Assembly (NCBI GenBank): GCA_038503035.1
Contig: JAVSML010024005.1
Location: 852,724 to 916,723, forward strand
Origin: Crocodylus rhombifer
Taxonomy: Eukaryota > Chordata > Crocodylia > Crocodylidae
Direction of reading: 5' to 3'
DNA: 64,000 nucleotides
Shown in pieces: positions 1 to 10,293 of the stretch. The notes below the pieces were generated by a model, which worked only from the letters and a program-made list of their open reading frames with translations, was not told the DNA's origin and did not search any database. Position 1 is the first letter of the stretch. Each line of letters starts with the position of its first letter. The translations under genes were made by a program, and so were the position numbers.

Positions 1-292
1 CGGGCCTACTGGTGCCTAGCTGGTACCATGAACCAGTGGTCACCACCTGTGGCCTGAATGGCCCTTATTTAAGCCTTAGGGCTCTTAATTGTGGCGTCCT
101 GCCGCCCCCATAGCCACACCAGTAATCAAGGTTATTGTGAGCCATACAGTCAGGGGGTACCAGGCACTGTTACAGGCTTGTGTATGTGTCCATAGAAGGT
201 AGAAGCTGGGTAATGTGGCTGCCTGTGGTAGCAGGGAACCAGACTCAAGACTTAGGAGGTCCCTTCAAGCCCTTGGTTCCTTATTATCTGCA

Positions 293-961
293 GCTCATTC
301 ACTCCTACTCTGTATGGATCCAGTCCTGGCAATGAGGTAGGGCTCTCAGAAATACTAATCCTAGTGCACATATTCTTGAAGGTGCAATTAGTCCACTCAC
401 AATTGAAAGCTCAGCTGTTTGTAAGTGGAAAGGAGTTAGTCAGAGGCAACTGCTGTTGTATGTCTCCAGTTGCAATTACCTACAGCAACAGCCATTTGCT
501 ACTTCTGTTTAAAAAAACTGAATTCAGAGTCTTGTTGCTTGATTACGAAAAAGGTTCCTGTATCTCCTGCTTGGAAAATCCTCCCCTTCCCACAAGCACT
601 TTTTAGGTGACACAAAGAGCCAGAAATCCAATTTCCTGCCAAATACTGATTTCCACTTGGGTTCCAGCAGCAGTGGCTATTTTTTACTTAAAAAGCAATA
701 AAACCACACAGCATTTTGTAAATTAAAACTATGTGCCACTAGGGAAACTGCCTAGTTATTTATTACTACTGTATTTTTCAGCACCAAAGTATGTCAAACA
801 TTTTACAGAATAAGTAGAGATAGTGGCCTACCAGTGGCACAGACTTCAAGCAAATTCGTTTTAAGTTGCTGCATAATAATCCTGGCTGCACCCAAGATTG
901 CCCTGCTCATTCACTCCCACTCTGTATGGATGCAATCCTGGCAATGAGGTAGAGCTCTCAG
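293..961. repeat. 57-bp direct repeat pair (293-349 and 905-961)
   Basis: The two 57-bp copies begin GCTCATTCACTCC and end GCTCTCAG, and differ at four positions by eye. They are 612 bp apart start to start. The intervening sequence is not obviously repetitive. They could be two copies of an unrecognised interspersed repeat or a local duplication. Confidence 0.6.
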
Positions 962-1390
962 CATACATGCTCAAGGCAGCCAATCTATGGATGGCACTGG
1001 GCCTGTGTTAAAGCTGACATTGAGGGGTTTGCATTACCTTGTTTATGAGAGTTGGTGCACATGGAGTAGAAGCAAGTGGACAGGACATGCCTCATAGTGA
1101 TGCTCCCAGGTATAACATAGATGCTGTCCTAAGAGGCAAGTGCCAAATGTCAAAACTGAAAGATAGTGAAATTTTTTGGAGGTGGCCAACAGATATGATT
1201 TTGTGTGTGGAGGTGGTAAGCAGTTTCTGAGGCAGGAATGCAGACTCTTCGTAGGTCAGGTGATTTTAACATTTTACCTATTAGTGAGTCAACATGTACT
1301 GTATGGGAAATGGCTTACTTTGGCCCTCTGGGAGGCTGAGAACTAAAGTAGCTTTTAAAGTTTTTTTGTTTCCTTAACAGTCCTGCCAAC

Positions 1391-1637
1391 ATGGAAGAGA
1401 TTGTGGTAAAGTTAAGTGCTAAGGACTATCAAGACTTTGACTTGACAGTGTGCATTATGGTAGCACCAGGGATGGGGCAGCACTGCTGTTGAATTCTTTA
1501 AGACCAGGTTCTTGCCACACATGGTTATGTTGGCATTAGCCTTCACAGCCCAGAGGGGCCGTCAAAAAGCCACCATGAAGAATGATGCAACCCTTCTTTG
1601 GGAGCTCTTCAGCAAGTTCAAGCCAAAGAGCAGTTAG
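1391..1637 (+). pseudogene. Possible frameshifted coding fragment of unknown origin
   Basis: An ATG at 1391 opens 33 codons (beginning MEEIVVKLSAKDYQDF) ending in TGA at 1490-1492. An overlapping second frame, open from just after a TAG near 1461, continues for about 55 codons to TAG at 1635-1637 and ends LLWELFSKFKPKSS. A frame change near 1465-1490 would join them. A pyrimidine-rich tract ending in AG (to 1380) sits just upstream. I do not recognise the protein. It may be a decayed retrocopy, an unannotated exon or chance; codon bias was not measured. Confidence 0.25.
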
Positions 1638-1687
1638 AAAGTGAAAGGTAGTGCACTGACTCAGCACTTTCCTGCCATGTGGGTGCC

Positions 1688-1925
1688 ACACCCTCACGCC
1701 CCCCACATACCACACTCTCTACCTCCCACACACATCCAACACCACCCACACACCATATCCCCCACCTCCAAACCCCACCCATCCACATCCCACACATCCA
1801 TACCCTCCCCACACAAACACTCCAACCGCCACACCCTCCCACACACCAGACACAACTCTTCGCTCCCCTCATAAGGACCCCCCCAACACACCATATACGT
1901 ATACCAACCCCCCCCCCCATACATA
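1688..1925. repeat. C/A-rich low-complexity tract
   Basis: About 240 bp made almost only of C and A on the + strand, with irregular CCACAC, CATCC and CCCC units and a C run at the right end. Long open frames on both strands here come from the biased composition and are not genes. Confidence 0.9.
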
Positions 1926-2287
1926 CATACTCTGCAGGGACACAGAATTCCTACCTTGCCACTGTCCTCTCTCACAGGAGGGCAATCGTAGAAATGTTTT
2001 GCCTGCTTTTGGGGATGGACACATTTCCTTACTTCCCCAGTCAGTGCATCCTTCTAAATCAGGAGTAAATGGGGTCCCTAGTCTCAATGAGTTTTCCAGA
2101 GCTTGTGGGTTTTTACATGAATCCCTGTCCTTGTTAGATTCCATTCCCATCAGAGGAGCATAGATGTGTATCTTTAGTACCTTCAGCCTCATTAGACTTA
2201 ATGCTTCCCAGCTGCAGTGGTTGAAAGCTTCATCAACAGACAGCACTCCTGAGGACAGGCTTTTCCTGGTTTTCTCAGACATAAGAG

Positions 2288-2480
2288 AGGTCTCATCCAT
2301 ACGCAGGGCACTGGACTGGAATGCTAGAGGACAACACTCTTTCCCAAGTTTTGTCACTGGCTTCCTCTGTAGTTTTAGACAAGTCCCTTCCTCTCCCATT
2401 GTAGGCCTTGCCTGTTCAGTTTGTAAGCTGTTCAGAGCAGAGGCCATGCTGTGGGCTTGTCTTGCTACAGAGTTAGCTCA
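2288..2480 (+). repeat. tRNA-derived SINE with CORE/MIR-like body, decayed
   Basis: The order of motifs fits an old amniote SINE: a head like GGGCACTGGACTGGAATGC, a middle with GTCACTGGCTTCCTCTG followed by GACAAGTCCCTTCCTCTC, then a tail with TTTGTAAGCTGTTCAGAGCA. The body and tail motifs are those of MIR/CORE-SINE relatives. The assignment is by eye and the boundaries are approximate. Confidence 0.55.
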
Positions 2481-2657
2481 TTATTCCTTAAATTTGTCTC
2501 TGACTTTGATTCTCTTCCACACCCAAAATCTCCAGTTCAAGTTCCACAATACTCTAAGCTCAATGTAGTTGGAGACATGAGTGAGTCAGAACTGTAAAAC
2601 TACTGACTTGGAAGTTAGTAATTCCATGGCAGGGGTGGATCCGGGGGTGATGTGGTC

Positions 2658-3271
2658 GCTAGAGCTGTGCAAAGCTTCAGTTGCTGATTTGATTCAGCAG
2701 AGATTCAGCTCAATTCATCAGCCGAATCTTCAAATCCACATCAAATCAGGAGACCCTTTAATCTCTCTGAATCAAATCAGAACCCTCCAAATCCAAATTG
2801 GAGAGATTCAGAAAGATTCGATGATTCAGGCATAGACACAGCTTTAAATGTTTTTTCTACGTATCTCAAGGTACCAGGAAGCTCGTCAACGCTGTGATGC
2901 TGGAGTAGATGGAGCATCCCACAGGAGGCTGGGGGGGTCCCCAGCGCACTCGACAGCAGACCCAGAAATGGACCAGAAGCACTTCTGGTCCACTTACAGG
3001 TTGGCCGGGGAGTGCAAGGGGGGGGCCCCTCGCACCCTCCAAGCTCAGCGGCTGGTGCCTCCTGGATCTGGGGAGGCACCTGGGGTCCCCCCATGGCTGA
3101 ACACCAAGTTGGGGGGGAGCACGTGGGGCTGGACCCAGAAGTGGACCGAAATGACTTCCTGCCCACTTCCGGGTTCACTGCCAAGCACGTGCTCTTGTGA
3201 GACGCTCCATCTGCCCCACCATCGCAGCGTTCATGACCCATGCCTGGTACCTTGGGGTATGTAGAAAAAAC
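2658..3271. mobile_element. Decayed hAT-like non-autonomous element with internal inverted repeats
   Basis: The left end reads CTAGAGCTGTGCAAAGCTTC, a hAT-type terminus, followed by sequence rich in GATTC/GAATC motifs whose CpGs seem to have decayed to TpG/CpA. Two arms, 2850-2925 and 3192-3271, are inverted repeats sharing TTTTTTCTAC, AAGGTACCAGG, AACGCTG and GATGGAGC. A GC-rich spacer lies between them. No right terminal repeat or target duplication was found, so the full extent is uncertain. Confidence 0.5.
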
Positions 3272-4060
3272 TCTTTACTCTTCTCCTTCGTGCTGGTTTG
3301 TACGGTGTGTGCTGCAATGAAAGACTAATGTAAGGTTGGGCCATTAAGTACAATGTAATAGAAATCATAATCTTGCTGTCAGTGCTAAGTGATCTAATTA
3401 CTTCCCTATTTATTTGAATGCGAGTTTGAATTTAATCTGAAACTTTCACCAAAATTTTTTTTGAATGTCTACTTTAAAGTATTTAAAAGGTGCACTAGAG
3501 AAGTTGATACTATTGAGGTTCAGACACATGGCTTATAGTTATGTCATCAGCCAGATCCATGTAGCAAAATCAGTATTCAGAAAATATGTCCGTCTGTTGA
3601 ATGTGTTTTTTGGATCTAAGCATGTGTGTAGGGAACAAAGCAATGAAGTTTCTAAGTAAAGAAAAAGGTATTACACTCAGGAAAGAGAGACTATATTATA
3701 TACCGCTCTGTACTGTACAAAATAAGTATTCCAGTACTTATCTAACACTTGTGCTAAAATTGAAACCCTTTTTTGCTGCTCTAGTTCTCCTTAAAGCAAA
3801 TGCTAATAGGGGAATAATGTACCATATCACTCTATTTAATGCCTTGTATACAAAAAGTGATGAGTTGAACCACCAGAAGGAGAAAGTCTGAGCTTACAGT
3901 GCGTGCAGACCAAGTAATTGTTGAGTAAAGGTGACAAATGCCGCTCTTGTATAAGTTCTCTCTTATTAAACTTAACTTTTTGAAAGTTTTCAGATCAGAT
4001 AACGGCTTTCTTGGTTAGATCAGCTAGATCATCCAAAACAACTATAACCATTAGTTATTT

Positions 4061-4324
4061 TAGTGGAGGCCAGCCTTTTGGCAGGAGTGCCACAAATTAG
4101 CCCCATGCGCCCCCCTCCCCAACAGCCACTCTGATTCCCTTCGTGTGCCCAATGTGCTGCTCTGCTTTTTGCTTCCTGCTTTGCACTCCCTGCCTAATCT
4201 CCTGCTCTGCTTTCTGCTTCCTGTCCTATTGGCTTGTGAGCTACCTGTCCCATCACCCATGTGATCCTCTAGGTGTCATGCAGAGGCTGCCCAATGGACT
4301 TGTGCCATAGGGTGGCTGCTCCTG
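4061..4324. mobile_element. Non-autonomous hAT element (264 bp)
   Basis: The left end TAGTGGAGGCCAGCC and the inverted right end (reading CAGGAGCAGCCACC on the minus strand) form an imperfect terminal inverted repeat. The flanks AGTTATTT (4053-4060) and AGTTAGTT (4325-4332) match at 7 of 8 positions, fitting an 8-bp hAT target duplication with central TA. The interior has no transposase; it is C/T-rich. Confidence 0.75.
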
Positions 4325-4332
4325 AGTTAGTT

Positions 4333-7046
4333 CAACCATTAGTTGTTGATCCACTATTTACTACAAGCAAGATGTATAAAAATGTGTAATTTGCTTGCAT
4401 TTGTTACTTATTTTTGAAATAATGGTTTTTAAAATAATGTCAATCAAATGTAGGTGGGAGTTCTGTCAGTTGTTTAAAAATGGTGTGCCACAAATGGCAC
4501 AAACTCCTCATGCTTTTAATCAGCCAATCTGTGTTGTATCTGTAATAGTTTAAATTCAAGTATTTGGCCTTTTCACCATCTCTTGTTACCTTTGTACTCT
4601 CCATGCTGAATAAATCCACTTTAAAAAGTTACCAATAAACAAAACCACATGATTGGTCATCAAGGGTTGGGCAGAAGACAGTAATACTAAGGTCTGAAAT
4701 GCTGATGAAAAGCTGAAGTCCAGGCTTTACTCACACCCCAGATCCCCAATGCTAGATAACTCGTGGGGTTCATTTTCCCCATTTGTTGGGCTGACGGATG
4801 TCCACAGACCTGGAATGTATGTGCTGATCTGAGGGAATTTAGGAGAGGAACAAAGTTACATCTTGAAAAAACTACAAATAAAGCCAAACATAGCCTGCCT
4901 CTGAGCCCATCTTCTACTGACTTAACTTTGTACAGACTATTTGTTTAAATTAGCTTTCAATATAAGGTGTCTCTCCTGATGTTTGTGACCTTGTATGGAA
5001 TTGGATCTTGCCTCTTGAAAAGTGGTTTCTTCTGCAGCCATACCTTCCTAGGACAGCCACATTTCACTGTGTAACAATTAAATTGTTGATCAGTAGGGGG
5101 ACACCTGTGAGCACCAAAGATGAACTTCACAGTCCTGCTCCAGTTACTGAGAAAATTAACACTGAAATATGTCAGGCCTTGCAGAATCATCATGGCTGCT
5201 GTTAGAAACTGCCCGGTAGGATCTCCTGTTAAAGTTGTCTAATGCTTTCCATTATTTGTGTGAAATGTAATGTCCTGCTAAGTTCTGTACAGGTCTGACC
5301 CTGAAGAGCTTATGGTATGTGACAGGTGGTGTACAAGTTTGGGAAGGAAAACAGCCAGTCACATACAAACTATGTTTTTGTATGTTTACTATCAGGATGC
5401 AGATGGGATTGAAGATAGAGCCAAGAATTATGGGTACTGAATGAATAATGACTGGCTCTCGCAGCACTTGTAACACCCTGTGATACAGGCCAACCATACC
5501 AGTATCTCACAGCAGAAGGCCCCACAGGCCTTTCTGAGCTGCAGCTCTAGAAGCCTTATATGGTTCCTCCTTTACCGTGGGAAAGTACCTAGTGAAAGTT
5601 TGCCATAACAAACAGGTAACAAAAACGGAAGGGGCTGAAGAAAGCGGAAGACATTGATGTTTATATTCATTATGATCAGATTAATTCTCAGTCAAAAATA
5701 ATGTGAGGGCCTAGGACCTGTTGAAATCTATCTTTACTGTTAAGATAAAGAGGTGAGGTGTCATCCAGAAACAAAGCTGAAACTCTTGCAACACGTTTCA
5801 TTTTTGAAAGCATGTGAATATGTTCACATGTACAAGGGAGAGGAACGTGTGTATACCAAATAGGTCTGAATCTGAGCAAAACAGGAAGATGCTTTGGGAA
5901 TTGATCCCCAATTCCAGCAATCTTGCCTTCTGTCATGCTATATGTGCATAGGAGGGCTCGTGATTTTCGAACTGGGGGATCAGATCTCCATTGCGTCCTA
6001 CTGGGATTATGATCCTGGCCTTCCCTTGCACCTAACACATTGAAAGCCAGATGCCTGATGATCAGCTGATTGGCCATGGAGGGACTGCACCAGGGCTCCA
6101 ACCAGTGATGGTGCATTCCCTGGGGCCAGCCAATAATGAGCTGATTGCAGGAAGCACTCTAAATCTGTAACTGAACAGATGTTCACAGCTTTAAAAATGG
6201 CAGATCACACTTTAGAGTCCTTTATCAAACATGTGTGCCAGATCCTATCAATGATTAACTTAGAGCACAAGTACAATTGCCATCATCCCAGGAAGTATTG
6301 ACAGCCTTTGATCCCTGCCCTGCCTCCTCCCTCTGGCCAGCTGAGTAAAGCACAACAGAGTGCTTCTGCTGGGGGCTTTTTGAATGTCTGCACTTAGCCT
6401 TAGAGACCGACTTGTTCAGAGAGGCATGTATCTCAAGTGGAAGCTTACTTTGTACATGCAGAGAGCAGAGGTACTAAATAGAAAGAAATAAAATTATTTA
6501 AATACAGGGGATAGTGCATGGAGAAGAAAAGGATAGGGGGTGCCACCTGCCAAGGGAGGGCAGGTGAGTCGAAGTGATCAGAAGGGAGGGACAAAGCAGT
6601 TAACTCACTAGCCACCCACTCAGTTAACTGAGGCACATAAGGGTTATAACAGTTAGCCCAGGCGATGGTGTAAGAATACAGAGTTTCTTTTGAGACCATA
6701 AGTAACATAGTCCAATTTGTGGATGGTTTCTTTTTCTGCAGTTTCATGTTCAAGTTGGGCTGTACAGTTTTGTTGTTTAAGGACAGCTATTCTGAGGTCA
6801 GTGATGGGTTGTCTAAGGAGGTTAACGTGTTCTGACACAAAAACTGAGGAAGAGTTGAGGCATATACCAATAATCAACCACTGGATCTGGCTGAGTGGTG
6901 AATATAAAACAATAATGGAAGACCTGCTGTCAATCCAAGTAAGATGAGAAGGATGCTGCATTCTCACCTGTTGCTGACTGAGAATACCTGTTGGTATTGA
7001 AATGAGTACAGGTGTTTAAGCCCCCACATCACTGCGTCATCTACCC
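4333..7046. other. Intronic sequence with no recognised gene
   Basis: AT-rich intronic DNA. The open frames here (for example 5688-6116 minus and 6445-6967 minus) show no recognisable domain and no splice context. No exon, RNA gene or clear repeat was identified. Confidence 0.6.
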
Positions 7047-7590
7047 CAGTGGAGTTCAACTTTTTTCTCTGGTGGGCCAGATCTGCAGTGCCTGGTCCAA
7101 CCATGGACTGGATGGTGGTCCCAATCTGGTGCCTGGGGACAGTGTAACAGGCACCATCCAGCCACACAGAGTGGAGTAGTGGGGGCAGCCTAGCCTGACC
7201 CCAGCCCTTCAGGGGGGGAAAGGGGCTTCGCTGGGCCCCTTGGGGGAGATGTTACACAGCCAGGGGGTGTGAAAGGGGGCATGGCTAGGCTCCAACTTGC
7301 TTTTCCTGGGGGGCAAGGTGACTTGACCCAGCCCTGCAGGGGGGAGGGGATGTGACCCAGGCACATCCTAACCTGCCACAGCCTAACCTGCTGGAGGAGG
7401 GCGTCTCGGCCTGGCTCTGACTGGTTGTGTGGAAGTTGGGGTTTGGGAATTTGGCAGGGGGAGGGTGGCCATATTAGTGGCCCCCACTCCCCCCCCACCA
7501 CATTTTCCAATCCATGAGGAGCCCCATGGGCCAGATGCAATAGTTCTGCAGGCTGCGTTTGGCCTGTGGGCCAGAGATTGAGCACCCCTG
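7047..7590. mobile_element. Non-autonomous hAT element (544 bp)
   Basis: It begins CAGTGGAGTTCAACTT and ends AGCACCCCTG, an imperfect inverted repeat, with GGGCCAG near both ends in opposite orientation. The flanks ATCTACCC (7039-7046) and GTCTGCCC (7591-7598) differ by two transitions, consistent with an aged 8-bp target duplication. The interior is G/C-rich and non-coding. Confidence 0.7.
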
Positions 7591-7684
7591 GTCTGCCCTA
7601 GCCCTAGTGTTTTGCACTGGAGAGGTCCTATTTGACGCACGTTATGTCAAAGAATGTGTAGGTAAGTGGGCAGCAGATGAAGTG

Positions 7685-7895
7685 AGGATGGGCAGTTCAG
7701 TGATTAGGACACTTGTCTAGGGTTCAAGTGACAAAGTGCAAGGGTCTTCCAGGGTCTTCCTTAGCCAAGCCACCTAATTCCCCTGTGTCTCAAGTGTCCA
7801 TCTGTAAAATGGGATATATACATCCCTTCCTCGCAGTGATGCATGTGACAGAAGTGCCTTAGATACACAGTGATGATAGAGATGATATAATTGCC
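7685..7895 (+). repeat. MIR-family SINE copy
   Basis: The order is tRNA-like head (CAGTGATTAGGACACTTGTC), AGCCAAGCCACC, then CCATCTGTAAAATGGG, CTTCCTCGCAGTGATG and a 3' part ending ATGATAGAGATGAT. These follow the MIR consensus order. The 10-bp unit AGGGTCTTCC is duplicated in tandem inside this copy. Confidence 0.75.
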
Positions 7896-8509
7896 CAAGA
7901 CATATTGGATGGATGTTCTGCCGTCCTGTGTTTATTCTTTGCAGTCCTAATCGGAAGCCTTGTACACTACTGTGGTTATAAAAGTAAATGAAGTTCCATG
8001 ATGTGAAGTTATAGAGGGAAAAATGAAGCCAGGAAAGAGGATGTAGCTTTACCTTATCAATAAAGAGCTATTTAAGAGGTTACCTTATGGTTATGCAGGA
8101 AGTCCTGTTCAGCAACAAGACCTGCCCTGACCTAGTCCTTATCCATGTCTTGAAGGTTGGCTTGCTAATTTGTTTCATTATAGGCAGAGATGTGGGTTTT
8201 CCAGAAAATTTTGAATTAGAAAATGTTCTGGAAAATTTTCCAATGCCCTAAATAGAGTGTGATCTGATTTAGCATGTTTATTTGACTTGTATTTAGTAAA
8301 CAGAGCTAAAAAAGTACCTCCATGTTAATTTTATGTCCCAATAGCTACAAGTTTTTGAACTGAAATATTTGATTAGGAAAAAAATGAAATACAGCAAACT
8401 TAAATATTTAATTCAAACAAATTCAAAGCTTTATGTGGAAAGAGATTATTTTTATTTTAATTCTTGTAAAAATGTAAAGACAATACACAATAGCGTGTAC
8501 TTCCCTTAC

Positions 8510-9590
8510 ATTACGGTCAGGTGGGTGGCAAATTGGCTTATGGGTCATACCCAGAGAGTGATGGTGGATGGGTTGGCATCGACCTGGAAAGATGTGGGCA
8601 GTGGAGTCCCCCAAGGCTCAGTCCTTGGACCTGTACTGTACTATTCAGTGTCTTCATCAGTAACTTGGATTAGGGCGTGGAGAGCACTCTGTCTCCAGAT
8701 TTGTGGGTGGCATGAAATTATGGGGTAAACAAACCAGTGGGAAGGGATCAAATCCAGGCAGACCTGGTCAGGTTGGAAAAGTGGGCAGAAAAGAATAGGA
8801 TGCAGTTCAACAAAGACAAGTGCAAAGTGCTGAATCTAGGGAGAAGGAATCACCAACACACTTACAGGCTAGGGGTTGACCTCAGCAGCACAGCGGCAGG
8901 AAGGGATCTTGGAGTCGTAGTTGATTCCAAGATGAATGTGAGCCGTCAATGTGACAAAGTAATCAGCAAAGTTTACTGCACTCTATCATACATTAGCAGG
9001 TGCATCACAAACAGGTCCAGGAAGGTAACACTTCCCCTCTATGCAGCTTTGGTCAGGCTGCAGTTGGAGTACTGTGTCCAGTTCTGGGTGCCACACTTCA
9101 AAAGGGATGTGGATAACCTTGAGAGGGTCCAGAGGAGGGCCATTTGCATGGTCAGGAGCCTACAGGTAAGGCCCTTCGAGGAGAGACTGAGGGACCTGAC
9201 TCTCTTCAGCATCTGTAAGAAAAGGCTGAGAGGGGATCTTGTGGATGTTTACAAATTCATTGGGGGGGGGGGGGGAGGCAGCAAGAAATAGGAGATGCTC
9301 TGTTTACCAGGGCATCCCTTGGAATAACCGGGAACAATGGCCAAAAACTGACAGAGCAGATTTAGGTTGGACATCAGGAAGAACTTCTTTACAGTGAGGG
9401 TTGCTAGAATCTGGAATGGGCTTCCAAGGGACGTGGTGCTCTTCCCTGCCTTGGGAGTCTTTAAGAGAAGGCTGGACAAGCACCTGGCTGGGGTCATATG
9501 ACCCCCAGTGCTCTTTCCTGCCCAGGGCAGAAGGTCAGACTCAGTGATCTATTGAGATCCCTTCACACCCTAACAACTATGAAATTAACT
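8510..9590 (+). mobile_element. CR1 LINE, 5'-truncated, decayed reverse transcriptase 3' half
   Basis: Translated + strand segments show the CR1 reverse transcriptase region: VPQGSVLGP (about 8607-8633), then after frame damage MQFNKDKCKVLNLGRRN and LEYCVQFWVPHFKRDVDNLE. The catalytic FADD box is not intact because of substitutions and a frame change around 8640-8735. Past a 14-G run (9262-9275) the C-terminal part continues in another frame to CTGGCTGGGGTCATATGA. The 3' end at about 9590 has a degenerate CR1 terminal motif. It is a dead 5'-truncated copy of about 1.1 kb. Confidence 0.92.
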
Positions 9591-9711
9591 GTTTGTTTAC
9601 ATTTAAGGAAAAAAATGAAGGCACTGAAAACTGTTGACACACTAATTTTAACACACCCAAATAACTGTGCATGATATGCCACGGTTGTCCACTCATCTAC
9701 TTGAACAGAGT

Positions 9712-10135
9712 TTAACTCTCTTCCACTGAGGTCATCGCAGCACCTCCAGTTTCACTGTCACTATGTGTAGAATCACTCGCACTACTTATTTGTTCCATTT
9801 CCGAATCAGATTTAGTTGCATTTGATTCAGAACTATTTGAACCACATTCTCTTTTGCTAAAGGATGGGTTTACCAGTGAGTCTATGGGCAAGGGCAGCTT
9901 ATCATCACACTGCATCTTCTTCACTGATTGTGCTTCCAACTGATTCTCCAGAAGCAAGAGATTTTGAGAAATAAAAACAGACTTAGCGGTGCATTTGTTT
10001 GTTAGTCTGTTCCTCTTTTTTGTCTTGATTGAGGTGAAAGCCTTCCAGTTCCGTTCACAAGAAGCTGCTGTTGGGGGGATGCTTGGGATCCTCAGAGCTC
10101 TCCTGGACAACAGTCAGGTGTTACAGTAGCCCTTT
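9712..10135 (-). pseudogene. hAT transposase C-terminal (dimerisation) fragment
   Basis: On the minus strand this encodes SRRALRIPSIPPTAASCERN followed by FTSIKTKKRNRLTNKC and VFISQNLLLLENQLEA. This is the hAT C-terminal dimerisation signature (ALRIxSIPPTxASCERNW...TKKRNRLT). An acidic, Ser/Asp-rich tail reaches a stop at 9712. Upstream (10130 onward) the frame has stops and the rest of the transposase is missing. The open part is 132 codons against several hundred for a full enzyme, so it cannot be functional as a transposase. Confidence 0.8.
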
Positions 10136-10293
10136 CACCACGTGAGAGAAGACATGTTCTCTGCTGCCCCCCAAGCTTGTCTAATACTATATTGGCATCC
10201 ATTCATTGTTACTAATGAAACAATGAATTTTTAGAAATGGAAAATTTTCCACAGAAAAATAAAGCACTGGAAAATTTAGGTATTACCACTCCA

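Larger units (their letters stand above)
8185..10293 (-). mobile_element. Internally deleted hAT element interrupted by a CR1
   Basis: Similar AT-rich ends face each other: CAGAGATGTGGGTTTTCCAG on the left and a matching inverted GGAAAATTTAGG region on the right. The exact 12-bp palindrome GGAAAATTTTCC occurs near both ends (8230-8241 and 10239-10250). Between them lie only the C-terminal part of a minus-strand hAT transposase (9712-10135) and a CR1 insertion (about 8510-9590). No matching 8-bp flanks were found, so the exact ends are tentative. That the CR1 entered an existing hAT copy is inferred from the nesting. Confidence 0.5.

Noticed and set aside
1618..2447. Long overlapping open frames on both strands (1618-1975 minus, 1679-2068 plus, 1869-2447 minus)
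   Set aside because: They are caused by the C/A-rich low-complexity tract and the adjoining SINE; no domain, splice site or codon logic supports them.
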